Source: Platynereis dumerilii (lineage: Eukaryota > Annelida > Polychaeta > Phyllodocida > Nereididae). From it: a stretch of 64,000 nucleotides of DNA. Each line of letters starts with the position of its first letter. The first letter of the stretch is position 1. This document shows positions 53,071 through 64,000 of the stretch, piece after piece. The DNA is taken from positions 62,001 to 126,000 of the forward strand of contig JAPTHN010000088.1 in assembly GCA_026936325.1 (NCBI GenBank), written 5' to 3'. The notes under the pieces were generated by a model. It made no database searches. It was not told the DNA's origin and worked only from the letters and a program-made list of their open reading frames with translations. The translations under genes and the position numbers were made by a program.

Positions 53071-55218
53071 CTAATTAAACATAACACTGGTGTGAGCATT
53101 AAATTTACTCTTAGTGATAGCTCTCATTGCTTTCTTTTGTAACACTACTAACCTAGATATATTACTTTCCCAAATTGAGGCACCATAATTCAAATGTGGC
53201 AGAATAAGCGAGTTATAAATCGTAAAAAGGACTTGTTCAGGAATGGTGTGCTTTAGTTTATTTAGAATACCAACAACCTTCGATATCTTCTTTGAGATAT
53301 AGTCAATATGAGATTTCCAGTTAAGGTTTTCGTTTATTATAATTCCTAAATAGTTAAATTCCTTTACATACACAATTGGCACTCCATTTATCAAAATATC
53401 GGGATATTCAACAACCTTTCTTGGCATGTGAAATATCATGGCTGATGTTTTCTTACAATTTAGAGACAATTTGTTTAATTTTAACCAAATGTTAAATTTT
53501 TCTAGTTCAGATGTAATATTTAGGCCTAAATTACAGTTAGAAACTTTTAAACCATTTAGAGTTGCACTTAAAGTAGTATTGTCAGCATACATAATAGGTT
53601 TAAATATACTATTTACCCTATGTAGATCACTGCTGTAAATAATAAACAAAAGCAGTCCTAAAATTGACCCCTGCGGAACCCCTGTGGATATACTAAGTAA
53701 TTCAGACTTTGTATCTCTAAATTCAACAAATTGATATCTATCAGTCAAGTAGTTTTCCATTAAGCTTAAAGAAATGTCATCAAAACCATAATATTTAAGC
53801 TTAGCTTTCATAATAGCATGATCAATGGTGTCAAATGCCTTAGATAAATCTAAAAATATACTAATAGGTGATTCACCATTGTCTAATTCATAATATAGTT
53901 TATCCAGAAATTCAATTGTTGCTAATTCTGTGGAATGTAGAGCACGAAATTCATATTGACCATCATACAGTAGATTATTTTCATTAAAATATTGATAAAT
54001 TTGTTTGAACATAACTTTCTCAAAAACCTTAGAGAGACTGGATAGAATAGATACAGGTCGGTAGTTGCTAAACAGGAAATTTTGATCTTTTTTTAGTAAA
54101 GAAATGACCTTGGCAATCTGAAGAGGTTTTGGGAATATTCCGAGTGTGAGACATTGATTAATTATAATTGTTAATGCTCCAGCAATTTCATTTTTAATAT
54201 TTTTGAGCAACTTGTTGGAGATCATATCTATACCACGTGAAGTTTTACTTTTTAAGCTGCTTATAACTTTAATTATGTCTTCCCTTGTTATTGAAGTAAA
54301 TTGAAATTTTGTCTGGACAGGGAGATTAAAGTAATCCATATAACTTTTCCCTGCCGGTATATCAATTTGATTTGCTAACTCTGGACCAATATTGGTAAAA
54401 TACTGGTTAAAACGATTTGCAATTTGATCAGGATCAGATAAATAATTATTGTTCACCAAGAAATGTTCAGGAAAATCACTTTTTTTATCAACCTTGTTTC
54501 GAATTAAATGTATGTTACTCCATGTGGCTTTTATGTTGCTTTTGCAAGTTTCAAAACAGTGAAAGTAATAGTGTTTTTTTGCAGTACGGATACATTTTCT
54601 TAAAATACATCTGTAAGTATGAAAGTTAATTCTTTTCATTTCAAAATTTGAGTCTTCAGGTGAAATTTTTATGAGTTCCCTGTAAAGTTTGTCTCTATGC
54701 TTGATAGATTTAATTATGCCATGTGATATCCAAGGTGATTTTTTATGTTTGTACTTATTAAACTTTACAGTTTTTACGCTAAAGAATTTGTCATATCCAG
54801 TTTTCAAAATATCATTCAAAATTTTATAGTTATTTTCTGGTTCACAGCTGTTTAATTTTGCCTCTATTCCAGAGTCTGCTAAGAATTTTTTTAAGTTTTC
54901 ATTGGCCCCTACTGGATTACAGTTAATTTGAACATATTTTAATACAGTCTTATGACGATTGAAACATGGTAGTTTAATAAAATATGGAAGGTGGTCTGAT
55001 ATTCTATTCAACAATATTCCACTTTTACACTCAAGAAAACCATCATTCATTTTCATAAGAAAATTATCTATCAAAGTCCCGTGATTATTGGTAAGTCTTG
55101 TTGGGAAAGTAATTTTCGGAACATAGCTATTGGCCATAACATTGTCTAGATATTGATTTATATGAGGATTGTTCTTGCATTTGAATAGATCAATGTTAAA
55201 ATCACCTGTTATTAACAC
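53071..55218 (-). CDS. LINE ORF2: endonuclease C-terminus and reverse transcriptase
   Basis: 715 residues. Residues 1-75 complete the AP endonuclease (LITGDFNIDL, TLIDNF, RISDHLPYF). The reverse transcriptase covers about 330-620: SNYRPVSILSSLSKVFEKVM, motif A FLDLSKAFDTIDH, GVPQGSILGLLLF, then YADN near residue 543. The catalytic YADD has become YADN by one G-to-A change, which should abolish polymerase activity. The apparent methionine start only reflects the insertion upstream; the natural frame continues into the segment at 55591-56046. Typical of CR1/L2/Jockey-group elements of marine invertebrates. Confidence 0.9.
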   Translation of the reverse strand: MLITGDFNIDLFKCKNNPHINQYLDNVMANSYVPKITFPTRLTNNHGTLIDNFLMKMNDGFLECKSGILLNRISDHLPYFIKLPCFNRHKTVLKYVQINCNPVGANENLKKFLADSGIEAKLNSCEPENNYKILNDILKTGYDKFFSVKTVKFNKYKHKKSPWISHGIIKSIKHRDKLYRELIKISPEDSNFEMKRINFHTYRCILRKCIRTAKKHYYFHCFETCKSNIKATWSNIHLIRNKVDKKSDFPEHFLVNNNYLSDPDQIANRFNQYFTNIGPELANQIDIPAGKSYMDYFNLPVQTKFQFTSITREDIIKVISSLKSKTSRGIDMISNKLLKNIKNEIAGALTIIINQCLTLGIFPKPLQIAKVISLLKKDQNFLFSNYRPVSILSSLSKVFEKVMFKQIYQYFNENNLLYDGQYEFRALHSTELATIEFLDKLYYELDNGESPISIFLDLSKAFDTIDHAIMKAKLKYYGFDDISLSLMENYLTDRYQFVEFRDTKSELLSISTGVPQGSILGLLLFIIYSSDLHRVNSIFKPIMYADNTTLSATLNGLKVSNCNLGLNITSELEKFNIWLKLNKLSLNCKKTSAMIFHMPRKVVEYPDILINGVPIVYVKEFNYLGIIINENLNWKSHIDYISKKISKVVGILNKLKHTIPEQVLFTIYNSLILPHLNYGASIWESNISRLVVLQKKAMRAITKSKFNAHTSVMFN

Positions 55219-55220
55219 AT

Positions 55221-55592
55221 TTTAGAGATGCTTGCTTGCTTGCAAGCAGCATCTCTATTGTGGGAGGATGGCTCTGAAACTTATGACAACTGCCTTGGTC
55301 ATGCTGTTTCATCTCTGTCATTAAAACTTTGCATACAGTCTCAATAGAATTTTATCTTTCATGGATAAACTTTAGGTGTCTTTCTGAGATTAAGAAATTA
55401 ATAAAGAAAACAAACAGGCTGACTTTCTGCAGGTCAAAGGTCAATCACCAAAAGTAGGTCACAGGCCAGATACCCACCAGCAGGTCTCACATGTCAGATA
55501 CCCTCTGCAGGTCTCACATGCCAGCTAGATACCTTGTGCAGGTGACAGGCAAAGGGGTAGATACTATCATGGGCAAGCATCTCTTAAAGCTT
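55221..55592. mobile_element. 372-bp TIR element inserted in the LINE endonuclease
   Basis: The ends are TTTAGAGATGCTTGC on the left and GCAAGCATCTCTTAAA on the right, inverted to each other. The flanks ACACAT (55215-55220) and ACACGT (55593-55598) fit a 6-bp target duplication with one change. The interior has direct repeats of CAGGTCTCACATG type and no ORF. Family unrecognised. Confidence 0.75.
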
Positions 55593-56046
55593 ACACGTTA
55601 TTTTTATTTCTTTTGAGAGTTTGAAATACAACAGTGATTTCTTCATTAAAGCTGTCGATATCTAGAACAGTTTGCCTTGGCGGCCTGTATATGTTACCTA
55701 TAATCAATTTTTCATGATTGTCATTGAGAGCATTTACACTAATTTCAATAAATTGCCCATCCCACAAATTTGACTCTGAGATGTTCAATATCTTATAGTT
55801 ATATTTCTCATGCGAATATACAGCTACCCCACCATGTGCACTGCATTGTTTACCTTTAGAGATGAACTGATGGTTTTCCAGAGACAAGAGAGACACATCA
55901 CACGAATCTGACAGCCATGTTTCCTGTAAACAAATCATGTCAATAACAATATTTTTATTTTGATAATATCCTAGATATACTTGCAACTCATCATATTTGG
56001 CATGCAACGACTGGCAGTTTAGACTAAGAATAATCAGCGACTTCAA
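55591..56046 (-). CDS. LINE ORF2 N-terminal endonuclease segment
   Basis: About 151 residues starting near SLIILSLNCQSLHAKYDELQ, then ICLQETWLSDS, HGGVAVYSH and IIGNIYRPPR: the first half of an AP-type endonuclease. The frame ends at a TAA supplied by the inserted TIR element. The first codon here is TTG, so the true start is not visible and the ORF may be 5'-truncated. Without the insertion the text reads NNV-LITGDFN into the main ORF. Confidence 0.85.
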   Translation of the reverse strand: MKSLIILSLNCQSLHAKYDELQVYLGYYQNKNIVIDMICLQETWLSDSCDVSLLSLENHQFISKGKQCSAHGGVAVYSHEKYNYKILNISESNLWDGQFIEISVNALNDNHEKLIIGNIYRPPRQTVLDIDSFNEEITVVFQTLKRNKNNV

Positions 56047-56294
56047 GCAAACCCGATGAACCAGTGTTGAAGCTGAATATTTAATTGTGATTCTTCATGA
56101 ATGCATGCTTAGTTTGATGTGTACCAACACATCCAGACACGTTGTTGACTATTACTATCATGCAAATGTCATTTGTGAAGATTGAGCACGTATTTGCTTT
56201 GTTATCATTGGAGATTGGTCACAACGATAGTGCCATGGTGAAGTATATCATAGTAGCCGAGTGAAAACTAACGGCCATGGCTGTATTTATTTTA

Positions 56295-56607
56295 GAGTTC
56301 CCCCCTGGCCTAATTGGTAAGTGCGCTTGTCAACAGTTACTGGCTTTGAGGGCGTGGGTTCAAATCTCACCCCGGGAACTCGCTTTAGTCCGAGCCCATG
56401 GGACATTAAATGGAGGCGGGTTGTATCCAGTGTTCTATGCTGGGGCAACTGAAAGACCCTGGGCATCCCTGAATTAATAGGGTATGTGCCAGACTCACAG
56501 TCTTCTCATCTCATCATCATACGGCGATCGCCTGCCTTGATATAGTCCACTAAGGTGCTGCAGAGACGTAAAACACAAACAAACAAACAAACAAACAAAC
56601 AAACAAA
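56295..56607 (+). repeat. tRNA-derived SINE (family A) with (AAAC)n tail
   Basis: The head CCTGGCCTAATTGGTAAGTG and GGTTCAAATCTCACC gives A and B boxes. The body is GGGGCAACTGAAAGACCCTG and the 3' end GGCGATCGCCTGCC, followed by about ten AAAC units. The target duplication is CTGTATTTATTTTA at 56281-56294 and CTGTATTTACTTTA at 56608-56621. Confidence 0.95.
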
Positions 56608-57460
56608 CTGTATTTACTTTAAAAATTATCCCAAACCTCATGAACATTCTATATAATATCGGCCTATGCAAATAGACCCACTAGGAAGTGAATCATTAAT
56701 TATTATACTATGATAATGCCATTGAACGCATTTCAACATGAGTATCCTGCTTGGGCCGGAGTACTGCTGTGGGAACTGAATAACGAGCGATTGTGAAAGG
56801 CAGATCAGTTTCAGTCTCAGGGGCACCCCATGATTTGTTATAGGCCTACCAATTATCTGGTATGCAGCAGGTGCACGGCTGGCTGGCAGACTGTCAGCTA
56901 GGATGTTTCCAGCTGGCGAAGTTGTCAGCTTGGAGTCAATTTTTGGCATTCAACCGATGAAATAATTCAGGTAATGAGGAAGAAGTTGAGGCAGCTGGCT
57001 TGGAAAAAAAGTAGTAATACCAGATGGCTGGGAGGTGCTGAATGACGCTTGGGCTGGCTGGCAACCCAGCTGGCAGCGTAACAGATCTATTTTTTTTCCC
57101 CAGTTGCATAAAAAAATGAATCTAAGTCACAAAAGATGTGCGACCAAGACCTTACACTGATATGGGCATTATAATAACACACTGTCATGAGGTGCCCCTG
57201 ATGACAGTGAAGGAGACATGGATGCCAGAAATTCCAGGTGAGTTTATTATTGTTGTGCCAGGGGCGTATCTAGAAATGGCCTGGGGGGAGCCATTACATG
57301 GGGTGAATATGCTGGGCTCAGAGGCATTTCCTATATCTTCCACATCAATTTGGGCTGGGAGGGGGGGGGGCATGGCCCAATTCCCGGTAGGGTGCATCAA
57401 ATGCACTTTTTCTCTCCAAATATAATCAAACATGGATTAAGTTGTGCTTTTTGATTGGTA

Positions 57461-57674
57461 CCGTAAAATGGGGTAAAGTTGGCAATCCGGGGTAAAGTTG
57501 GTTGGCACCCTATTTTGACCCACTTAGTGGCAGAAATGCCAACTTTTCCTCACTGACACGTATGGCAGCTTTGTCAAAGATACCTGTGTCAGTGTGGAAA
57601 GTTGGCATTACTGCCATTAAGTGGGTCAAAATAGCTTGCCAATTTTACCCTGGATTGGCAATTTTACCCCATTC
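57461..57674. mobile_element. Fold-back MITE (GGGGTAAAGTTGGC)
   Basis: TA flanks. AAAATGGGGTAAAGTTGGCA at 57465 is inverted to TTGGCAATTTTACCCCATT. The inner blocks GACCCACTTAGTGGCAG and CTGCCATTAAGTGGGTC pair as well. Confidence 0.85.
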
Positions 57675-57686
57675 TACGCACTTCCC

Positions 57687-57988
57687 AGGGAGTTCCCCCG
57701 TGGCCTAATGGTCAAGACTGCTTGTCCACTGGCTTTGAGGGCATGGGTTCAAATCTCACCCCGGGAACTCACTTTAGTCCAAGCCCATGGGACATTAAAT
57801 GGAGGCGGGTTGTATCCAGTATTCTATGCTGGGGCAACTGAAAGACCCTGGGCATCCCTGAATTAATAGGGTATGTTCCAGACTCCCAGTCTTCTCATCT
57901 CATCATCGTACGGCGATCGCCTGCCTCGATATAGCCCACTAAGATGCTGCAGAGGCGTAAAACATAAACAAACAACAACAAACGAACA
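57687..57988 (+). repeat. tRNA-derived SINE (family A), second copy
   Basis: Same head and body as 56295-56607 with few changes. An exact 11-bp target duplication ACGCACTTCCC lies at 57676-57686 and 57989-57999. The target is at the very edge of the fold-back MITE. Confidence 0.95.
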
Positions 57989-60900
57989 ACGCACTTCCCG
58001 GGTGGTTCTATGGTAAGACACCTCTGAAAGGTTTAAGTGAAATCAGAAAATGGCCAGGGGTACCACATCTCATTAACTGACCCATGAGTTGATTATCAAT
58101 ATTTCATATAAACATAACTTGAAGTTTTATTTTCAATGAAACACTTCAATTTTCGACTCAATCATGTCTAATTAAAACATCTGTTTTAGAATGTGTGCAT
58201 AGTGTAAAAATTGGTTCTAAGAATAAATATTTTGTAAGATTTCCAATGGTAAAGCAATATCAAATTTAAAATTGTGTTACTTCCATTGAATCTCTGATTA
58301 TGAAATTTATACACATTTTTGTAACATAAGATCTACAACCTTTCAGAAATTATTTCTTGGGAATTTTTTTAAACAAACAATAATTCCTCAGCACAGTTGT
58401 ACTTGTATTACTACAGGGGAAAAAAAGTGCAACGAAATGACAATGTGTTTGGTGCTCAAGTGGCTTTGCCATGTCACAAATTTCCGCAGATGACTGAGCA
58501 CATTCAGTATATCACACTCCAATATTATTCAAGTTGAAGTGAGACAAAACAATAATATGTTATGCTTTGAAGCAACTGTCATAAACAACTGACACTTGTT
58601 GGGACAACATAATGCATACACCTCACACATGTTCATGGGTCTACCTAAGGGGGGGGGGGGGAGGATATATATTTATTATATTATTAAAAGTCAATAGTTT
58701 CCAAGCCCGTAGTAAATCTTGAAATTCAAACAAATGTTTGCCCCCCCCCAAAAAAAACTCTGATGGTGACAGCAATGAGGTGAAGGCTGGTTGAATCTGC
58801 TGACCAAGCTAGATACAGTTGATCAACCCAGAGGCTGGGATTAAACAAGGGACCCATTGATTGGAAGCACATGGCACTAACTACCAACTGAATTTATTAC
58901 ATTTTAGTTGAGAACAGATATTCTTTCCAGGTAAAAATGAATTATGATCAGGGAAATAATGCATTTGGTGAGACATTTGAACAAAGATGTTGTACACAAA
59001 TTTTGGTATTTCAAGGCCGAGCGTTAGATTTTCAAGAGGGGAGGTCTCGAGGGTTTTGATTTTTTTCTCAATGGGAAATTATTTATTTTATAGTAATGAG
59101 CTTACAACATCCACAAATTTGTTTGTTTCTAAATGAAACAACACTTTTTTTCTAAGAAATATTTCCATCCAGAAATTATCTATCGGCCGATAATGACTGC
59201 CCAGAAAGGATTACAGAGTACGTTATTTCACCAAAACTGAACAAGAAATTGTTTATTTCAGAAAACATCCAACTCCCCCCCTCCCTCAAAGGTTGCCCTG
59301 TTACATGGCATTTCATAAAAGAAAGGTGTTCCTAAAACTTATGGATTAAAGTGTTGTATTCAGCTTAGGAGATATTTACACTCAGTGCTCAGTGGTGCAT
59401 AGAAAAATTGCTTGTCACAAGACCACTTGTACAACAAACCACATGGTCATTTCGTTGCACTTCTTGTTCCCCTGTAGTAACAACAGCTAGGATATCTTGA
59501 TTTAAGAACTGACACCATTTATGTTCAATAATTTGAAGAAGCAACATATCCTGCTTCAGGGAAGTTATTTTTTGTATGTACAGGTGTATTTACGAAGTCA
59601 TTAAGCTGAGCAAATTCTTTAAATCCTAAAGATTAACAACTCCACAAATCATGGATTCCATTCTAGTTCCATGAACCATAACATATATAGCCTACCTTTA
59701 CAAATCTATATATTTCTCACACAGAAACTTGCATGAAGTCTGTGATCAACAAAAATTAGATTACTTTTCAGTCAGACTAGGACACTATAGAATAAACGAT
59801 ACCTAACATATCATACATATTAGCCAGTAAATATGCAGCGAATTTACAAATAAAATACATTAAAATTAAATTCTGGGGATAAATCTAAATTATCAAAATA
59901 AATTTTAAATATATAATGTCAATTAAAAAAATATTCATACAATCACATACCAAGACCACTTTAAATTATCTGACGCAGGGAGATTAGAATGGTTGACCAA
60001 ATGTGACTAATCATTATGTAGAGGGCCATTTTATAGTTTAAAAAAGGCCTATATCAGGGAGGGTTGTCTATTTTAGGTCAGGTAGGCCTCTTTTTTCTAT
60101 ATTTTCTGTTTAGTATTATATTTTTATGGAGTGGGTACCTTCAATCAAGCATATATGGTAATGGTATTAACTGGGTTACCAGGATGTTTCTTTTTTTTTC
60201 TCTAGTGTGCTGATATTATGACTTCCCTATTTAATGCAAACTCCCAGGCACCAATCAGAGACTGGTGCTGAAATGTTTGGTGGAGTACCTTCAGCAACAC
60301 ATGTCACATCATTGGTTAAGGTTAGTACTTTTTACTGGCATAATAGATATATAATCACTCAGAAGATTAAATTGTAATGATTGGGACGTAAATCTCTCGA
60401 CAGTCATTTGTGATATGTCTGTGTAATAGCCTAGATAACTGCACATTGTAGTGGTTGCTAGTATGAGTTTTAGTTTTCAGCTATTGAGTGCTACTTGACC
60501 TTGTTTTTAAAGTTAGAATGCTGAAAAATAAGCATGAATGGGGTTCCCCGTAATATACTAAGTGGCACTGAAACTATGCCAGGAGTATACCACTTTTTTG
60601 TGATGATATTAGGGGGTAACCATTTAATATCAAGTTGTTTTTAATAAATAATTTCTTGCTCAGTTATCAGAACCACAGAGTTCATTGTCAGCCCGAGGTA
60701 CGAGGGCTGACAAGACTCTGGAGGGCTGACAATGTGGCTCGAGGGCTGCCAAAAACCTATGTCGGCCCGAAATTTCTCATGTTATTACTATTATTGTCAC
60801 TAGCAAACAAAAATTAGAAACAACAACTTCATTTTGTATTCTTTTGTTGGCAAACATAGATAGGCCTATATAGGCCAACTTCATGTAGACTGAGCAGTAT

Positions 60901-62671
60901 AATTACCTGTTGTTAAACATTTCTTTTAGATATATAGGCCAGTATATGATCTTTAAAAAAATTATGTGATTATATAGGCTTTGTTTTCTATGACAAAAAT
61001 GAGGGTTTTTCAACCCTCTCAGTTACGGGGCTATAAAATTTTGAGAATGTGTCGAAATGATACGCTGACAACGACATTGTCATGACTTTTGCAGGGCCGA
61101 CATAGAGTTTTGGAGCATGCCTTTCGTGACGTCAACAGTATACTTGTTGGCCCTAGTAAGTGACAATAATGTAAAATAATCACGACGTTGAACAACATTC
61201 ATCCATCCTGGTGTCTCAACAAGGTCAGCTCCCCTGACATTAATATAATTAAAATTGCCTGTTATGACATGTGCAGCATAATCATAATGTCGCAAACATT
61301 GAACTTCCTGAATATTGGAAGAAGTAGTATAAGCCCATGAACATATACGGTAGTCAACTTTCGAAGTGGATCAAGAATTTACTTCGTAGCAATTCTGACA
61401 TCAGTTGTTGTTGCTGCATAGTTTTGCGTGAAATGTTAACTTTGATATCTTAGTAATGTGTTTAACGAGATTGTTAGGCTTCACTGAAAGTGATGGTCAC
61501 CAGACACGATTGTTTGAAGCAAGGTGCAAAACGACTTGTCACACACTAGTGAATACACTGTAGCACCAAAAAAGAGTGGTGATTTCAGAGCCTTGGTCAC
61601 TCAAACAATGTCGTCGAATTGGACCGAAGGAAAAAGAAGTCCTCAATTGTCTACTAAATATGATTGAAAAACAAATTTTCTCCAGTCACTTGATGAAGTA
61701 TGCCCCAGCCGGTGGCTTCCCCGCTTGGGTGAAATTGTTCATATCCATTGGAAAAGCCACAGATTTTTGAAAACAGTGAATGTGGAACATCAAATCAAAA
61801 GCTGAGCTCCATTTGGATATTTACTGGAAATTAGCATGACATTACTTTTCTCAATATTTAAACACAGACGGTTAGAATTATACCATGAGCTAATGGAATC
61901 AATACTATTTTGAAGGGTAGAGTTCACTTGAGAAGTTGAGAGACGTCAGAACCGTTACATTTTTATCATTGGATTTGGATATGATTGTTTTTTCTTGTAT
62001 ATGTATATATAAACTTTTATTAGACAACGAAATATCATGAAGATATATGTGTCGTATAAAAGATTGACAAGATACTGCTCTTCTGCGGCTCTTTCAAATT
62101 TGTTACGAGAAGGTTGAATTAAGCTGTGTGAGGTGTTTAGTTCTGTCTATAGCCTTTTAAATTATGTAATTAGAGCTATAGCCTTTCAAGCTTAATTAGG
62201 TCCGGTCTCTGGAATTACAGGGTCTTGGGTGAAAATATCAGGGACATAGAGCTAGGTCAAAACCATGAAATAACCTATACACAAATGATATAAAATAACT
62301 GCACAGGATGACAGCAGTGTGACTACAGCAGTAAGCTATATTTTATTTTATTTTTCAGAAATAAGTGCACTATGTCCAGATCCTGAGGTACTTCATTGAC
62401 AATTTTAATCGATTTCCTGGCCTTCAATTTTCGATTTGGTCAATTTTAATCACTTATTTTAACTTTTAATTTCGATTGGGACAATTTTTACTCGATTTCA
62501 ATGTGATTTTACAGCCATCTGTGATTTTATCGATGATTGTTACTTTTACCCTGTTATTACTCAGTAATAATAGCTCATAATAGCTAATGTTATCTGTTGT
62601 AACACTGAGATGAAATTAATGTGATTTGATTTAACAGTATGTATTTTTTAAATAGTCATTGTGTTTTACAG
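57989..62671. other. Intergenic stretch with repeat fragments
   Basis: No gene supported. Contents: a poly-G run (58650-58662), a possible decayed SINE on the minus strand (58780-58900), a copy of the 575-690 repeat at 59385-59490, a GGGCTGACA/GTCGGCCC-rich patch (60688-60770, inverse-like text at 61090-61160), and 61640-61775, which matches 11185-11310. Confidence 0.5.
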
Positions 62672-62740
62672 AAGTGCAACAGGACATTCAGTTGCCATGG
62701 CGCAGAGCCAAGATGAAGAGGTGTCTCCAGATATAACCAT
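62672..62740 (+). CDS. First coding exon of an unrecognised gene
   Basis: An acceptor-like TTTTACAG ends at 62671, so this may be the second exon of the transcript. The ATG at 62697 lies in a strong context (GTTGCCATGGCG). It encodes MAQSQDEEVSPDIT plus two bases of a Met codon, then donor CAT|GTGAGA. The start is acidic and polar, with no signal peptide. No family is recognised. Confidence 0.65.
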
Positions 62741-63166
62741 GTGAGATATGTCAGCTGCATTTTGTTGCGAATCCAGAGGGGGCCGGGCGTTTTTTGGCAT
62801 AAATATTTTGTGGGTGTCGCATATATTCTTCAAATGTTGCTTTTACTCTCAGTGGTCTACGGTGGACCCAGGCAAACATATGTTTGCATGTCCGCAGGGC
62901 TGGATTTAGTTTTGATGAGGCCCTGGTCATTCCTGTGATTCTATAGCTAGCGCTTTGGGTCGCCAGCGAAGCCACCTGTATCAGGGGTCCCTTCAAAATT
63001 GCTTGGGCGCAATGTTGTAAATAAATGTTGAGCTATTTTAGTATGATATAAAACCAATGAAAGACATACAAAACATGTTAATTAACTCTTCTCTTACAAT
63101 GTAAAACCTGCAGTTTGCAGTTTAGCTAAATTCACCCTCAATGCTTTTTGACTTTCATGCATTCAG

Positions 63167-63356
63167 GTATAGAAGACTTGAAGGATGGATTAGAAACTTG
63201 ACATGCTCCAACATAGAACAGACGAGCATGGCAATTTTGGAAATCCTGGAGGAAGGAGAAATGATATGCCCAGCACAAGGACCTTCCATTATCAAAGAGC
63301 TAGTTGGTAAAACAGATGACCTCTGTCTTGAGCCTTCTTTTGGAAATTTACTCAAG
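63167..63356 (+). CDS. Second coding exon of an unrecognised gene
   Basis: The acceptor is CATTCAG and the donor CTCAAG|GTTTGT. The phase matches the preceding exon exactly (AT + G = Met), giving 78 residues so far. This exon reads MYRRLEGWIRNLTCSNIEQT and SMAILEILEEGEMICPAQGP, then SIIKELVGKTDDLCLEPSFG and NLLK. It is predicted helical and soluble with no recognised domain. The gene continues beyond the window. The exon pair is well supported by frame and splice sites; the function is unknown. Confidence 0.7.
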
Positions 63357-63406
63357 GTTTGTAATAAATCTTTATGATTATCAGTTTTACTCAGAATTCA
63401 CAGTCT

Positions 63407-63830
63407 AGTAGACAGGTAGGGGAGAGCAGGGCACAGTGAGACGCCAGGCACAGTGAGACAAAGCCCGTAGCATCTAGCTGGTACTGTTTACAGATCAACC
63501 CTCTTTTGTATAGTGCAAAAATTTAGTGAGAGACTGTCCTATATCCTGAATGCCTACACATCATATCGAGAGTGGAATTTCAATATTTTGGTTTTTAGCC
63601 AGTAAAAATAAATAATTTTGCTAAACGATTTTTGTTATAAAACCCGAGAAAAATGGTATAATGCAAATCAATTGCCAGGGATCCAAACATTGATTATTTG
63701 TCTTAGTTTAGTGAGATGATGAACCACAATACAGGCATCCGGTCTGCAGGATTCAAAAATTTTATAAAGAGAGCTGCGTGTCGCACAGTGAGACAGTTTG
63801 AGGCAGGGCACAATGAGACATCACAAAATA
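63407..63830. repeat. GCACAGTGAGAC-containing repeat in the intron after exon 2
   Basis: GGGCACAGTGAGAC, GGCACAGTGAGACA, CGCACAGTGAGAC and GGGCACAATGAGAC recur between 63423 and 63820. The left edge GTAGGGGAGAGCAGGGC resembles a MITE terminus; the right end was not found before the window ends. Confidence 0.45.
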
Positions 63831-64000
63831 AACTCCAAACGACCTGAATGTAATGTACAGCTCACAATTCACTATTAAAAAGAAAATGCCTGCTATAAAC
63901 TACTGATTTTAGTGAGTCATATCCAAAGGGAAGCATCAGAAAGAATTTTGATTGTATGTAACACTAACTTTGTAACAGGTGCGGCAGGTTAAATAAGTTG

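Larger units (their letters stand above)
52279..56046 (-). mobile_element. CR1/L2-like LINE, nearly full ORF2, split by a 372-bp insertion
   Basis: On the minus strand the element runs AP endonuclease, reverse transcriptase, 3' UTR (52279-53070). It ends in a short tandem tail of TCTGAATC/TATCTGAA type, as in CR1/L2 elements, rather than poly-A. A TIR element at 55221-55592 divides the endonuclease. The 5' boundary beyond 56046 is uncertain. Confidence 0.85.

Noticed and set aside
57250-57420. Decayed hAT-like element (CAGGGGCGTATCTAG end)
   Set aside because: Only one end is recognisable; no inverted partner or duplication found.

Overview
This window looks like nuclear DNA from an animal, most likely a marine deuterostome invertebrate. 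An echinoderm is my best guess, but the sequence alone does not prove it. The reasons are AT-rich DNA, intron-rich genes with GT-AG splice sites, an intronless multi-finger C2H2 gene, a Helitron helicase fused to an AP-type endonuclease, L1/Tx1-like and CR1/L2-like LINEs, tRNA-derived SINEs and very many fold-back (MITE) elements. No rRNA gene, functional tRNA gene or CRISPR array was found.

Host genes. (1) Minus strand, 5975-25772: a complete 11-exon serine carboxypeptidase gene of the SCPEP1 type (family S10). I rebuilt it exon by exon; all phases agree and it encodes 436 residues with Ser167, Asp349 and His408. (2) Plus strand, 45219-46739: a single-exon 506-residue protein with 12 C2H2 zinc fingers. 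It is followed by three decayed copies of its last finger plus tail, two of them split by small DNA transposons. (3) Plus strand, from 62672 to the window end: the first two exons of an unrecognised gene (78 residues visible).

Layout. 1-5970: SINE fragment, GATA array, intergenic repeats, a hAT-like element. 5975-25796: the carboxypeptidase gene, with introns full of hAT, piggyBac, MULE-like, Tc1/mariner-like and SINE insertions. 26160-33460: SINEs, a long inverted-repeat element interrupted by a dead Tc1/mariner element, a TIR element with a recurring internal motif, and a fold-back MITE inside a possible solo LTR. 33700-42830: a four-deep transposon nest (CTGCAG-rich repeat containing piggyBac-type MITE containing PIF/Harbinger-like giant inverted repeat containing hAT-like element). 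43180-48600: MITEs, a young 5'-truncated LINE and the zinc-finger gene. 49226-56090: the Helentron tail, then a CR1/L2-like LINE split by a TIR element. 56295-62640: two intact SINEs with target-site duplications, fold-backs and shared repeat fragments. 62672-64000: start of the last gene.

The three host genes show no functional link. Most of the biology visible here is the layering of mobile elements, in which target-site duplications and interrupted copies give an order of insertion.
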